A DNA stretch of 64,000 bases. Source: Smallanthus sonchifolius. Lineage: Eukaryota; Streptophyta; Magnoliopsida; Asterales; Asteraceae. The DNA lies in contig CM042032.1 in the NCBI GenBank assembly GCA_023525975.1, forward strand, positions 15,692,001 to 15,756,000, read 5' to 3'. Positions 30,317-41,874 of this stretch are shown here, one piece after another. Under the pieces are notes generated by a model that saw only the letters and a program-made list of their open reading frames with translations, had not been told where the DNA came from and searched no databases. Made by a program: the position numbers and the translations under genes. Within the stretch, counting starts at the first letter, position 1. Every line of letters begins with the position of its first letter.

Positions 30317-32147
30317 TAAAAGTACTTGTTTTATTTAACAAACGTACAACAGAAGTCTTTCTAAATTAATTATTGCTCTTTAAGGTCATTAATGTTATTA
30401 AACTTACCTCACGAATCCAAGTAACATCGCTCCCAAGCCATGATACGCCGACCCCAAGCTCACATGCAACACAATCTAACGTACACACAAAGTCAGCTAC
30501 GATGAGTGAGTTCTAATGATTTAATTTAAACAAAAACCAACTCGTCTCATTTTCAGTTTATTTCCACTCAAGACCCACTAGTCTTTATAAATAGTTTTGT
30601 CATTTATTAATAGATAGATAACCCCTGTTATCTTACAATATCCCAAAGGATTCACCACCCGAGACTCACCCCACCATTTAACCCAGTAAGTCTCTCCGAC
30701 ATGGATCGAACTTACCACTCTGATAACTCAAAGTTTACCGCACATATCAATCACACACTGGTTATCTCAACCCCCCTCTAGACACCGCCCTAACCAACCC
30801 TAACCAAGACTCTCGCAAACCAACTGGCAACGGTCAATCAAACTCTACTCACCACATTAATACTATCTCATGCACAATAAATATAACTCAACACTTGTAT
30901 GCAATTTAACACACATATATATGCACACAAACACATACATCATCAATGCCCCCTCGTCAGGGTTACCCTCGACAGGGCGTTCGACACACCCGAGCTCATC
31001 GTTAACCTGCTCAATATCGTCACCTTTAGTGAGCTCCCGAAGGACTTCATCCTTCACAATCCCGTTTACTGTGTCATAAAGACAACGATGCAAACACAAT
31101 ACCCGTCGTGTCACAAGAACAACGACACAATACACAACACATGTATAAAACGCATAACATCATACTCTATTTACATGACTCATTAACTTCACCTGCAGCC
31201 GACACATAGCAATAGGATAACATATCCTACACGTATTTATAAGCTTTAAGCTTATATCCCGACTCACCCTGGCTAACTCATCACACAATACCCCACTGTT
31301 ATGGTGACACATATTCAAGTACTATGTATCACTATCTAAGCACATACCATGTACGTGCACATCCTGTAACACCACCTAGTCGAATCCACACGATATATAG
31401 ACTCATCCTCTGACTCACCCCTATTAGGTCACTATACGACCCACGACCATATGCCCACCTTTAAGTCTAGATCCCATGATCTCATAAACACCCCTGTAGA
31501 CCCTCAGAATTATTACTGAATGTTTTAGTTCATAAACACAACGGGTTAAAACCCAAAAATCTTAACACAATATGTTAAACTTCTCTTGTAAGTATGTACG
31601 ATAGCCCCTAAAATAGTAAAACGTTTAAAATAGGGGATTAGAAACTCACTAGTTATGAAGATCCAACCCTTACTTAGTAACCCGTCCGTTCATGCTCGAA
31701 TCCCGAACCTATCAAACGCATGATCACATGATTAGACACGTTCCAAAAATGTCGAATACACGTAAATATAAATAAACACCTACCCTCATCTCATCTGCTC
31801 GCCCGTCCGATACACCAAACCCTTAACTCCATGAATACACGTATCGGATAGTCTTTGACTCGTTTGGAACCCGGATACACAAACCCGACTTCATGCATGC
31901 ATGTGTATGTGCATTCATATGCAAACCCTAGCCCGACACTTACCCTAGCCAAGCCCGTCCATCCACAATCGTGACCGATTACTACCATGCCGGCATCTCG
32001 TGTTCCACCGCCGGAGTCACAACCGTCACCTATTTGCCGTCTTCGTCGAGCATCACCCTCACGGCCACCACCATGCATCACCATGCACACCGTCCTCTTC
32101 ATCCTCTCCGTGAGCAATCCCAGTTGGCTAACACCACCACTAATACG
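30317..32147 (-). repeat. Gypsy G 5' LTR remnant, cut by Athila element
   Basis: About 1.8 kb of non-coding sequence follows gag. It shares with the F and solo LTRs the block gtcagctacgatgagtgagttc (near 30488) and the block tagaaactcac...gaagatccaa near 31640. A degenerate primer site may lie near 30300-30316. The left end is approximate, and the right end is cut by the Athila LTR. Frames at 30863-31186 and 31791-32117 look like chance ORFs. Confidence 0.6.
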
Positions 32148-33976
32148 TGATATGCCCTAAATTATACATGTTTTGCATACATAATAATCCCCATATTATG
32201 GTACTAATCAAACAAAAGCCTTGCAAATGATACTTAATGCATTAATATTTCACAATTGCAGGTTATTCGGTGCTCCAAGATAAACAAAGCAAAAAACTAG
32301 CTTAAAACATGAAGAAATCAAGCTTTTGGAGGACCAAACCCGAGCATTGACCCCCAAGAGGTCAAACCAAGTCAACCAGCAGCTAAAAGATGAAGCTTGG
32401 GAGCTGGCAGGGCATTGTAGTGCATTCCCTGTCCAACCTCCCCAGGCTCTGGTACAATGTCACTTGTACCCTGTTTGATTCCCGAGGTGTTTGCATGCCC
32501 ATGCAATCCAATGCATGTCCGTGCAGTGCTCATTTTGCGGCCTATAATTAGATGGATTGAGTTCTTCATTGAGGCATCCCTTACACACCCCAAGAACACA
32601 CCAGAGAAAGCTTATTTCGTAGTTATAGTGCATTCGTGGCTAGACTCTTCCTCCTTGTTCCACAATAAGGGCTCTTCAAAGATAGAGTGTAGTAGTAGTG
32701 GTGGTGTTAGCCAAACAAAATAATCCCCATAATAATCCCCATAATAATCCCCACGAATCCCCATAATAATCCCCATGAATGCACTCTTCCTCCTTCCTCC
32801 TCCCTCCTCGTAGTTAGAGTGTAGTAGTAGTGAGTGCAGGGGCTCTTCCTCCTTGTTCCACAATAGGGGAGCCTACGAAACTCAGCGTTATGCTAGTTAG
32901 TATGGCCATTCGTGGCTAGACTCTTTGTATTGCTAGGGTGAAGATGAAGTTTGGTGCATGTTAATGTTTAACATATTAATCCAAGTGATGTGTTTATATC
33001 TTTAACTATTCGTCCTTAAAACCACCATTTCGATGGGCTTTTATTATTATCTAAATCCGTCTTTATATTTGTGAGTGTTCTTGATTTTAAAGTGTAAGGT
33101 CATAAAACCTTTTTACTCAAACTTCTTTTGAAACTTGTACGTCTTTATATAAGCAGAGATTGATAAGCCAAGGCTTGGTAAACACTAGTAGGGTCGTACA
33201 TCTTTATACGAACTTATTATGCGACCAAGAATTGGTAAACTCATGTTGTGAACGGTACGTCTTTATACTTGGTCCCATTGTTACACCGCCTCCCGGTGAG
33301 CAAAATAAAATCACCTAACTCTAATACAAAGCATTTTACATTCGATGTCTTAAACCAACCCGGAGATGACCGTTCGGAGGGTTGAGGGTAATTGTTGTGC
33401 TTAACGAGAGGCACTGTCACTTGTTAAAGCTTTTAAATTTTCAAATCAAATGTCGTGAGGACGAGGCTCTAGCGGTTACCCGGGTCACACGTTTGTAGTA
33501 GTCATGTCACTGGATTAGTCAACTTAACATTATCATGTAGCAAGCGGATTCGAAGCCCAAAGCAATACTATTCATAACCTGATCATTTCCGACATATTTA
33601 CTTTCCTATTATTTACTATTCTGTTCGTAACATTTCTGTTACACACTTCACGCACGTTTTTACTTTTCTGTTATTTACTTTATCGTCATTTACTTGTCTG
33701 TCATTTATTTTCCTGCTTCACAAGCACACAAAACCCACTCACTAATTAAACCGACTAAACGATAACAAAAGTTGAGTATTGGAACTCGACCATGTCCATT
33801 GGTTCGATACTTGGTTCTTACCTAAACTATATTACGCTGCGATAGGTAAACTTGCCTATTGTGTGTGTTTTAAGTTAAAGTAATTATCATTTTATAAATT
33901 TATAACCTAATCTCGTGAAACCATCCTAAAAATATATTTACCTATATTTTTTTATATTTAAAACACAACGCATCAA
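32148..33976 (+). repeat. Athila 5' LTR, 1829 bp
   Basis: It begins TGATATGCCC and ends CGCATCA. The first 1.4 kb match 53156-54530. Relative to the 3' LTR it carries an extra segment of roughly 200 bp around 32635-32840 with a minisatellite, and it has lost most of the GCACGG dyads near 32411-32427. The TATA box is degenerate (TATAATTAG, 32543-32551). Frames 32372-32599, 32457-32723 and 32612-32863 are not genes. Confidence 0.88.
32719..32782 (+). repeat. Minisatellite of 'ataatcccc' units
   Basis: Five or six tandem copies of a 9-12 bp unit (ataatcccc, once cgaatcccc) lie inside an insertion specific to the left Athila LTR. Confidence 0.8.
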
Positions 33977-33981
33977 GTTTT

Positions 33982-33999
33982 TGGCGCCGTTGCTTGGGA
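33982..33999 (+). promoter_or_regulatory. Athila primer binding site
   Basis: TTGGCGCCGTTGCTTGGG lies 5 bp after the LTR end. The TGGCGCCGTTGC core is the hallmark primer site of Athila-type elements, usually ascribed to an Asp-type tRNA. Confidence 0.85.
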
Positions 34000-34073
34000 C
34001 ACGGTGATTTCAAGAAAAATTCGAGTTAACGGATTAGCCTTTTTAAAAGTAAAAATTTCACAAAAATATAATC

Positions 34074-34451
34074 ATGGATCCGTACAATGAAAACTTTACG
34101 GAAGAAGAATTTTTCAAATTTGACAGCAATTTCTCAGATTCATGGTGCGAGTTATGTGGAGGATCACACTACATTGAGGAGTGTTATCTTTCCGTATGGC
34201 GCCCCATGGATCATGAGATAAATCTCCACCCGTCACCATTTGAGGATTTACTTCCATCACCACCTCCATCAGTAAACACAGATTGTGCATTTTACAAACT
34301 AGATCCTTGGAAGCCAGACACACTATTCCGTAATCTAGAGGAAATAAAAAATCAAATCGTTAAACTCTATGCTACTGAACTACATGAAGATCCTTCTGAA
34401 ACTCTGGATTATCCACCAAGTGTCGAACCAGATCAAGCATCACAAGAATAG
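34074..34451 (+). pseudogene. Athila gag remnant with knuckle-like motif
   Basis: 125 residues from the first Met after the leader: MDPYNENFTEEEFFKFDSN. Residues about 25-36 read CELCGGSHYIEEC, a C-x2-C-x4-H-x4-C knuckle as found in the C-terminal part of Athila gag. The rest is Pro/Asp-rich. Full Athila gag is several hundred residues, so most of it has been deleted, with the leader joined to the knuckle region. It is followed after 3 bases by the protease frame, so the two were probably one polyprotein. Confidence 0.75.
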
Positions 34452-34454
34452 AAC

Positions 34455-35150
34455 ATGGAGGTAATAACCATGATTCCCATGGAAAACACGGGGAATACTG
34501 GTGAAGACGACATAACAAGGGCAGAAATTGTACAAGAAACCCTTGAACCACCAAGGATGGAGAAACAATTCAGATGCTTTCAGTCCTTATTAGATCAAAT
34601 CCAGTTAAATCTACCCTACGAGCTTTTCCTCTACAAGATGACAGCTCATGCAAAGTTTCTTAAGGATATGCTGACTAATCAAGAGAAACTGGAAGAGCAG
34701 CCAAAAATCACATTAAACGAAGAATGCACAACCATTATGAGAGGAAGAAAACCTCCCGACCAATTTATGATCTCCTATCTTGTAGATGATTCAATCCAAG
34801 GTAATGCTATTGCTGACCTACATATCAGCGTAAATATTTTACCTGTTGCTATATTTAACAAAATGAATCTCAAGAAACTCCAACCCACAAAATTAGAACT
34901 AAGCCTAACCAATAGGACGGTTCTCTACCCAAAGGGAATTGCTGAAGTTGTGCTTATAAATATTAACGAATTCGTCTTCCCTGTGGATTTTGTGGTGGTC
35001 GACACAAAAGGAGGAACACGATGCCCTCTTATTCTTGGGAGACCATTTCTCAATACAACCCTCGCCCTCATTGACGTCCGAGGAGGAAGACTTGCATTAA
35101 GCATCCAACAAGAACGAATCACATTCGATCTTAAGAAAGCCATGCAGTGA
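34455..35150 (+). pseudogene. Athila protease, active site degenerate
   Basis: 231 residues. The C-terminal two thirds match Athila-type retropepsin: VNILPVAIFNKMNLKKLQPT, YPKGIAEVVLININEFVFPVDFVVVD and PLILGRPFLNTTLALIDV. The active site, normally DLGAS, reads DLHIS (around residues 116-122), so the catalytic D-x-G is lost. N-terminal residues 1-90 look like gag-protease spacer (LPYELFLYKMTAHAKFLKDM). The stop at 35148-35150 separates it from RT. Confidence 0.85.
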
Positions 35151-35477
35151 CCAAGTAGTCATGACGATCTAGCCTTTCTTTTTGACGATTTCGACTACCT
35201 AGTAGGCTATTACATACGTGACGTCTTGGGAAAAGAAGAAGAATGACCAGCAGAGGAACATGAATAATATTTAGTTTGTGAAGGGTTTATGATAAAACAC
35301 ACTAATCATAATGATGAAACAACAGGAACTGAGGAGTTGGAAGATTGAGACGAGAGTGAGAAGGCAAAACCTTTTATCGAGGAACCACCTACACTTGAGC
35401 TAAAGGAACTTCCGCCTGATTTATCATACGCCTTCCTAGATGAAGAATCCAAGCTTCCAGTTATTATATCCTCCAGG
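35151..35477 (+). pseudogene. Athila protease-RT spacer, broken
   Basis: No long open frame. Plus-strand fragments such as LAFLFDDFDYLVGYYIRDVLG and EEPPTLELKELPPDLSYAFLDEESKLPVIISS match the acidic spacer before RT in Athila polyproteins; two or more stops and a frameshift interrupt it. Confidence 0.7.
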
Positions 35478-36920
35478 ATGGAAAACAACAAGAAAGAAAA
35501 ACTACTTCAAGTTTTGAAGAAATATAAGAAAGCTATCGCCTGCAAGCTAATGGATCTTAAGGGAATTAGCCCCTCGTTTTGCACTAATAAAATACTTATG
35601 GAAGATAATTACAAGACAAGTGTGCAGCACCAAAGACGACTGAACCCCAAAATGCAAGAGGTAGTGAAGAATGAGGTTATCAAACTACTAGATGTAGGGG
35701 TTATCTACCCCATTTCAGATTCAGCATGGGTTAGTCCAGTACAAGTATTACCAAAAAAGGGAGAACGGTAATCAGAAATGATAAAAATGAGTTGATACCA
35801 ACCCGCACAGTCACTGGATGGCGGGTATGTATTGATTATCACAAGTTGAACGAAGCTACCCAAAAATACCATTTTCCGCTACCCTTCATTGATCAAATGT
35901 TAGAGCGACTATCCGGAAATATGGTCAATTGCTTTCTCGATGGATTCCCGGGGTACATTCAAATCCCTATCGCCCCCGAAGATCAGGAGAAGACTACATT
36001 TACCTGTCCCTATGGTACCTTCGCTTATAGGCTTATTCCATTTGGACTATGCAATGCACCTTCTACATTCCAGCGATGCATGATCTATATATTTCATGAT
36101 ATGATAGAAGAATCAATGGAAGTGTTCTTGGATGACTTCTCAGTTTTTGGAAACTCCTTCGACCATTGTCTACAAAACTTAGAAAAAATGATAGCAAGAT
36201 GTGAAGATTCAAATCTAGCGCTAAATTGGGAAAAATGCCACTTCATGGTCAAAGAAGGGATAGTATTAGGACATAAAATCTCAAAGAATGGTATTGAAGT
36301 CGACAAAGCCAAAGTAGAAACTATATCAATGCTTCCACCGCCAAATTCAGTAAAACGGATCAGAAGCTTCCTCAGTCATGCGGGATTCTATAGGAGATTC
36401 ATAAAAAACTTTTCATCAATCGCCAGACCGTTGACACAACCTTTGGAGAAAGATCGACCCTTTTTATTCTCTGACGATTGCTTAGTAGCATTTGAAACTC
36501 TCAAGAAGAAACTCATCGATGCACCTATCATGACGGAAACTGACTGGACAAAACCTTTCGAACTCATGTGCGATGCAAGTGACTACGCAGTAGGAGCAAT
36601 TTTAGGACAATGGAGAGAAAATCATTTTCACCCGATTCAATATGCAAATAAAACTTTAAACGATTCTCAAGAAAATTACACTACTACTGAGAAGGAATTA
36701 CTAGCCGTAGTTTTCGCTTTTGATAAATTCCGTTCGTACCTAGTCTTATAAAAACTATAGTCTACACCGACCATGCCGCCTTAAGACATCTCTTTAACAA
36801 GCAAGACGCAAAACCAAGGTTGATTAGGTGGATCCTCCTACTACAAGAATTTGACATCGAAATAAAAGATAAAAAAGGAGTAGAGAATTTAGCAGCAGAT
36901 CATCTATCTCGACTTTAAAC
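35478..36920 (+). pseudogene. Athila reverse transcriptase and RNase H
   Basis: Frame 35478-35771 (97 residues) has LLQVLKKYKKAIACKLMDLKGISPSFC and LLDVGVIYPISDSAWVSPVQ. After a frameshift, frame 35792-36751 (319 residues) has VCIDYHKLNEATQK, DQMLERLSGN, FLDGFPGYIQIPIAPEDQEK, FAYRLIPFGLCNAPSTFQRC and the catalytic FLDDFSVFG, then the connection with SFLSHAGFYRRFIKNFSSIA and RNase H with DASDYAVGAILGQ and YTTTEKELLAVVFAFDKFRSY. A stop at 36749 splits RNase H; its end (YTDHAALRHLF, LIRWILLLQEFDIEI, NLAADHLSRL) continues to about 36917. The catalytic residues remain, but frames do not. Confidence 0.92.
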
Positions 36921-38095
36921 CATTCAAGAAAATCAAAAGGTTGCTATAAATGAGAGTTTCCCTCACGAGTACATACTGAACGTACAAGATATCAATGAAT
37001 ACCCATGGTTTGCAGACATCGCAAATTTCTTAGCAAGTGGAGAACTAGTGAAAGGATTAACAATTTAGGAAAGAAAGAAATTCTTCGCAGATATCAACCA
37101 CTACTTCTGGGAAGATCCATATCTATTTCGTGTGTATACAGATCAAATTGTGCGACGATGTGTGCACGGGAAGGAGGCACACGAGATATTACGACAATGT
37201 CACGAAGGACCAACAGGAGGGCATCATGGAGCCAATTACACTGCAAGAAAAGTCTTTGAGGTCGTATTCTTCTTGCCAACTGTTTTCAAGGAAGCACATA
37301 AGCTTATAAACACATGCGACTCATGTCAAAGAAGATGAATATTTCAAAGCGGGATGAAATGCCTCAGACAAACGTCCAAGTTTGTGAAATATTCGACTTC
37401 TAGGGGTTTGACTTTGTTGGACCATTTCCCCCATCTCGCAGAAATCATTACATCCTGGTAGCAGTAGATTACCTGTCAAAATGGGTTGAAGCACAAGCAT
37501 TACCAACTAATGATGCAAGAGTCATCATCCGGTTTCTCAAAAGACTATTCACACGGTTTGGTACACCAAAAGCTCTAATCAGTGATAGAGGAACACGCTT
37601 CTGCAATTCCCAATTGGAAAGACACTTAAACGATATGGTTGTACCCATAAGCTGTCTACACCTTACCGTCCCCAAACAATGGACAAGTGGAAGTTACAAA
37701 CAGAGCAATCAAGCGTATCTTGGAAAAATTTATGAGTCCGAATAGGGAAGACTGGTCTGATAAACTGGTAGATGCATTAGGGGCCCTACGCACGGCTTAC
37801 AAAACACCTATCGGGACCACTCCTTACCGAATGGTTTATGGAAAGGCTTGTCACATGCCAATAGAGATGGAGAATAAAGCATACTGGGCGCTTAAAGCAG
37901 TTAACCTAGATCTCTCCAGTGCAAGAGAGCACCGCCTTCTACAAGTTTATGAATTGGAAGAACTGCGAAATCAGGCATATAGGAAATCAGCAATATACAA
38001 GGATAGGGCGAAGAGACGTCATGATAAAAAAAACTAAGGAAGGGGAATTCCAAGAAGGAAAAAAAGTCTTACTTAACAATTCAAGACTACACCTA
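36921..38095 (+). pseudogene. Athila integrase, frameshifted, cut by copia B
   Basis: Successive frames give HEYILNVQDINEYPWFADIANFL, the finger (HEILRQCHEGPTGGHHGANY, INTCDSCQRR), the core (FDFVGPFPPSRRNHYILVAV with the first Asp, LISDRGTRFCN with the second, PQTNGQVEVTNR with the Glu), and the end frame 37687-38037 (116 residues, ILEKFMSPNREDWSDKLVDA, TTPYRMVYGKACHMPIEME). It ends at QEGKKVLLNNSRLHL, where copia B is inserted, and resumes at 50732. All catalytic residues can be found, but at least five stops or shifts break the gene. Confidence 0.9.
38091..38095. repeat. Target-site duplication of copia B, left copy (accta)
   Basis: accta at 38091-38095 pairs with aacta at 50732-50736, one mismatch. 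Removing one restores the Athila integrase frame. Confidence 0.8.
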
Positions 38096-38257
38096 TGTTG
38101 GAGCACGTTTGTGTGACAGACACTCTGGATGTTGTCTATGCTTTTGTATCTGTATTTCTTTATTTGTATTTGTATGTCAGAGTCTGTATGTATTGGTTTA
38201 TCGAGTTGTAAACATGTATGTAGGTACTTGTCAATGTTTTGTCTTTGTTAAGTGTTG

Positions 38258-38376
38258 TGCGCACTTAACAAGTGTGCAGGTTTTATAACCTATGTACTTA
38301 GCAAGTACGTAGGAACATTGTCTGTGTACTTGCTAAGTACGCAGGAACAAAGCCCTGCGCACTTAGCAAGTGCGCA
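38258..38376 (+). repeat. Four-unit 19-bp dyad array, B 5' LTR
   Basis: Units: GCGCACTT-AAC-AAGTGTGC, TGTACTT-AGC-AAGTACGT, TGTACTT-GCT-AAGTACGC and GCGCACTT-AGC-AAGTGCGC. Arms pair in all, and the fourth base co-varies with its partner (C:G or T:A). Confidence 0.9.
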
Positions 38377-38390
38377 TGTAGTTGGTCTAT

Positions 38391-38399
38391 TATATATAG
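38391..38399 (+). promoter_or_regulatory. TATA box, copia B 5' LTR
   Basis: TATATATAG, conserved at 50520-50528 in the 3' LTR. It starts 14 bp after the dyad array. Confidence 0.75.
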
Positions 38400-38603
38400 C
38401 TGGTTTGTGGTGTTGTTATGTACGCACTCATTTGCACACTGTAACCGATTGTGGTTATCAATAGACGAAGTTTGAAGTATCTTGTGTTTATTGTCGGTTT
38501 ACTTTGTGTTGTTTGATTCTCCACCTAGTCACGGGTATTCCGCACATGGTTACACTAGCCACACACTAGCAAGTAACGATCCGAGACACCGGGGACCTAC
38601 AAG

Positions 38604-38615
38604 TGGTATCAGAGC
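38604..38615 (+). promoter_or_regulatory. Primer binding site of copia B
   Basis: TGGTATCAGAGC starts three bases after the LTR end. Initiator methionine tRNA type. Confidence 0.9.
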
Positions 38616-39150
38616 GATTGCTCATGATTTCGAGTGTTGTGAGTGTGTTAGGAGCATTTTCGACACATTTGGTAGCATTTTACACGAAAAGGAGACCGAT
38701 GTTTGTTGATTTTTGTCATAAAACAGAGGTAGCTCTTGAGCGCTGTTTTAGAAGAAAAAATCCTTCAAAATTCGACCTTTTTGTTGTTTGTTTGAGTGTT
38801 TTGATCATCAAGGGTTTGTTAGAAAGAAGTCTCTAACCTTGTGGCTGTCAATTCGTTCAAAACTTCAAGATTTGAAGATTTGAGCATTTTCCGGCGTTCA
38901 AAAATAGTTGGTGGAGCAGTTGAAAAAGTGATCTGCGTACTTACCTTTTTTGGCAAAAAGGACTTTGTTCCTGCGTACTTGATAAGTACGCAAGACCAAT
39001 TCTCTGCGTACTTAGCTTTTGTGCCTGCATACTTACTCTTGTGTTCCTGCGTACTTGATAAGCACGCAAGATCAACCTTAAGTGCGCAAGACCATTTTCA
39101 CAAGTGCGCAAGTTGTGCAAAATTTCTGATTTTTTACTAAGTTAATCACT
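38616..39150 (+). other. copia B leader with dyad-like repeats
   Basis: Non-coding. Between 38933 and 39112 there are about six whole or half dyads, two complete (GCGTACTT-GAT-AAGTACGC and GCGTACTT-GAT-AAGCACGC). Small frames at 38603-38836 and 38841-39140 look fortuitous. Confidence 0.75.
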
Positions 39151-41640
39151 ATGTCAAATATTCAGAACATTAGTAGTATGCTGAACTATGACAACGAGAT
39201 AGGGACTCGACAGAAACCACCAAAGCTGCTTAATGTAAATGATTATTCGAACTGGAAAGCACGCTTTGATGAGTATATCTCGTATACTGGTTCCACCTTA
39301 TGGATACCCAGTCTTGAGGGATATAAACATCCAACCTATCTGTTTCTTGATGAAACTGTTCCCATACCTATCTCCAAGCTAGATGAAGAAGAGAAGAAGG
39401 CTTATGACGGAGAAAAGAAGGCACATGGCTCTATAACTATGGCCTTGACTAGGGATCTATTTCACAGTTTTAGAGGTTATGATACTTCTAAGGATCTTTG
39501 GAAGGCTTTGCAAAAGAGGTTCGAGGGAAATAGTGACGTCAAGAAAAGCAAGAGAGAGCTACTAAGGAAGCAGTATGAGTGCTTCAGATATTTAGAGAAT
39601 GAATCTATTGATGAACTTATTTCTAGATTCTATCACATGAAAATAGAGCTAAACTCTTATGAACTCAAGTATCCTGATGATGAATTGGTGGAGAAGTTTC
39701 TTGATTCTTTGCCACCAAAATTTGACATGTATACCACACTATTGAGACAGAACCCGAAGTTTTATGAGATGACAATTAATGATGCAATTGGAAAGGTTCA
39801 AGCACACGACATGAACCTGAAAAAGAAAGAAAGTTCTGGAAGACCTCAGATTCAAGATCCTTCTATGTATTATGGAGTGTCTTCCACATCAAAGTCACCG
39901 GGTTCTAGAATTGCCTTGTTCTCTGGGATTCCTCGGGAAGAAGATAATTCTAATGGTTGTGGTGGTCATACTTGTTTTGCTGCATCAGGATCTGGTTCAT
40001 ACCACCAACATTCCTCAAGAAGCCCTATCTCTACCCTTCATCAAACTAATCTGCTATTGCCAAGATAGCTGAAGATCATGTGGCACTGTTCTCATCCTGC
40101 ATGCTTGCCTACAAGAACTTCATAGGTGGGAAGCTAACGGATCCTGAAACCATTTAAGAAGACTTTAATTAGGTGGATCCGGATGATACGGAGGATATGG
40201 ATATTCAATGAAACATGGCCATGATCTTGAGGAGGGCTAATCGTTTTCTGAACCGAAAAGGTAGGAAGTTCATTGGTTGGCATTCTAATGCCAAGGTTGG
40301 ATTTGATAAATCTAAAGCTAAGTGCTACAAATGTAATAACTTTGGACATTTCGCAAGGGAATGTCAAAAGGATAAAGCACCAGCTTGGGGTTTCACTAGA
40401 CCAAGCCAGGGAAACAACCAAGGGTACAACAATCAGAACAACCGCAAGCAGAGTCAAGGTGGAATGTCCAGTGCATTAGTGGTTCAATAGGACGAGAGCT
40501 TTGATTGGGGCGTTCATCTGGAAGATGCCATACTTGCAAAAACTCAAATAGGTTTAATGGCAGAGATTGTTAAGTTGATGGAAGTTGAGGAAAGGGAAGC
40601 ATCTGTTGCTGACCAACAAGAATCTACATCTGCATTTGCTCTCATGGCTATTGGAGAAGCATCCAGTTCGTCAACTGAGGTAGATTCTAATTCTTTTATT
40701 GTTGTTTCTTGTTCCAAATGTCTTGTCTTGAAGGATGAGAATGATCGTATCCACGATAACCCTTACGTATTGCAGCTCTAAGTTATAAAGAAAATGAAAA
40801 ACGATTTAAAGATTCAATTGAAAATCTCAAGAAAGAGAGGCACGAGTTTTCAATTAAAATCAGTTCTGATGAGGAGTTCTTCTCTAATGAAGGGTCTGAG
40901 AACACGAAGGTCGTGGGTGTTGTCTCAGAAGAGTTGGTTGATGAACATAAAATTGAAAAAAACATTGTCACTAATCATGACAATTGCATTTTAACTGAAC
41001 CTGATACAATTGAGTCCAATGATAAATTGAAAATGATGCTTTATGGAGTTTTCAAGTCATAAAGCAAGTAAAGAAAGAAGCTTTTGTTAATCGTTTGAGT
41101 AAGAATCATCATGAAAACATGGAAAAACATTTTACTCCCAAAAGCAAATCAGGTCAAGCACAAGATGCTGTTAATGTTCACCAAACAACTCCCATTGCTC
41201 ATCAAGCTGATTCTTCTGCATCAAAAGCAAAGGAGCCTTACAGGAAGGTTTACAAGGAAAGAAGAGCTTGCTTTCACTGTGGTTTGGTAGGTCACATTCT
41301 GGTGAACTATCCTGAAAAGAATCAAGGGAAACGGCCAGTTTTCCCACAACAGGCTGAACTCCCTAAGACACCACAAGTGAAGCAACCCAAGAGCACCAAA
41401 CCAAAAATGGTGAAGCCACCAGTGAAACCAATGGTTAAGCCACCAGCAAAACACGTGGCTGAACCATCTGTTCCTAAAGGGGTAAAGCAAGTTGCTAAAC
41501 CAGTGTATCTACATCTGGTAGTACACAAACTGGTGAGAAGCCTGTGGTGAAACTTTCTAAGCCACAGAGGAGAAGAAGGAACAAAAGGTTGAGAAAACTG
41601 GAACTAAAGCTAGTTGAATTTCAATCAGGTTAAGCTTCTA
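39151..41640 (+). pseudogene. copia B gag, extended, two zinc knuckles
   Basis: Met at 39151 starts 305 open residues (MSNIQNISSMLNYDNEIGTR) with the copia gag fold: WKARFDEYISYTG, KKAHGSITMALTRDLFHSF and LRKQYECFRYLENESIDELI. After a frameshift near 40060 come CYKCNNFGHFAREC at about 40324-40365, an in-frame TAG at 40488-40490 where Gln is expected, an acidic stretch (40557-40781), and a second knuckle CFHCGLVGHILVNY (last Cys replaced by Tyr) in frame 41095-41550, followed by a Lys/Pro repeat tail of PPVKP / KPP type. The length and second knuckle match element E. Gag forms the particle and binds RNA. Confidence 0.9.
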
Positions 41641-41874
41641 CTAGTTCACTTGTGGTTGATGAAGGCAAGCCCAAAGTTAGAGTGAGACAAAAGAAAAGAT
41701 CCTGGACTAAGAAAACCAAAAGTTCTCAATCTACTTATCCCAAATCTCCAAAGGATTCACCCATTTTTGACAGTCATGATTGTGAATTAAATGAGGTAGT
41801 TTATTTCGAGAAAAACGGACGACCCAATACCACCATGGATTGGGTCTCCAAATCTAATTAATTTATTGTGACAC

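Larger units (their letters stand above)
22514..32147 (-). mobile_element. Ty3/gypsy element G, 3' part deleted, split by copia E
   Basis: On the minus strand it shows a 5' LTR remnant (32147 to about 30317), gag (30290-29430), protease (29419-28709), then copia E, then RT (23143-22514) and the fusion to gypsy F. Sequence on both sides of copia E is contiguous gypsy protease-RT spacer (LVPGAKLVAAKAPYRLAPSEM), which fixes G as the host of E. The LTR shares the block gtcagctacgatgagtgagttc with the F and solo LTRs. Athila element C cuts its LTR at 32148. Confidence 0.88.
38096..38601 (+). repeat. copia B 5' LTR, 506 bp
   Basis: TGTTGGAGC...ACCTACA. The dyad array 38258-38376 is followed 14 bp later by TATATATAG (38391-38399). 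It is nearly collinear with 50225-50731. Confidence 0.92.

Noticed and set aside
30863..31186. Overlapping ORFs of 69-95 residues on both strands
   Set aside because: No domain, low complexity, and position inside an LTR-like region of gypsy G.
31791..32117. 108-residue Gly/Arg-rich minus-strand ORF
   Set aside because: Composition driven by GC-rich LTR sequence; no homology recognised.
32372..32863. ORFs of 75-88 residues in the Athila LTR
   Set aside because: They overlap each other on both strands and include the minisatellite; LTR non-coding sequence.
38096..38601. Possible tRNA gene suggested by TGGTATCAGAGC
   Set aside because: The sequence is the 12-base primer site only; no cloverleaf is present. 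The same applies to the other primer sites.
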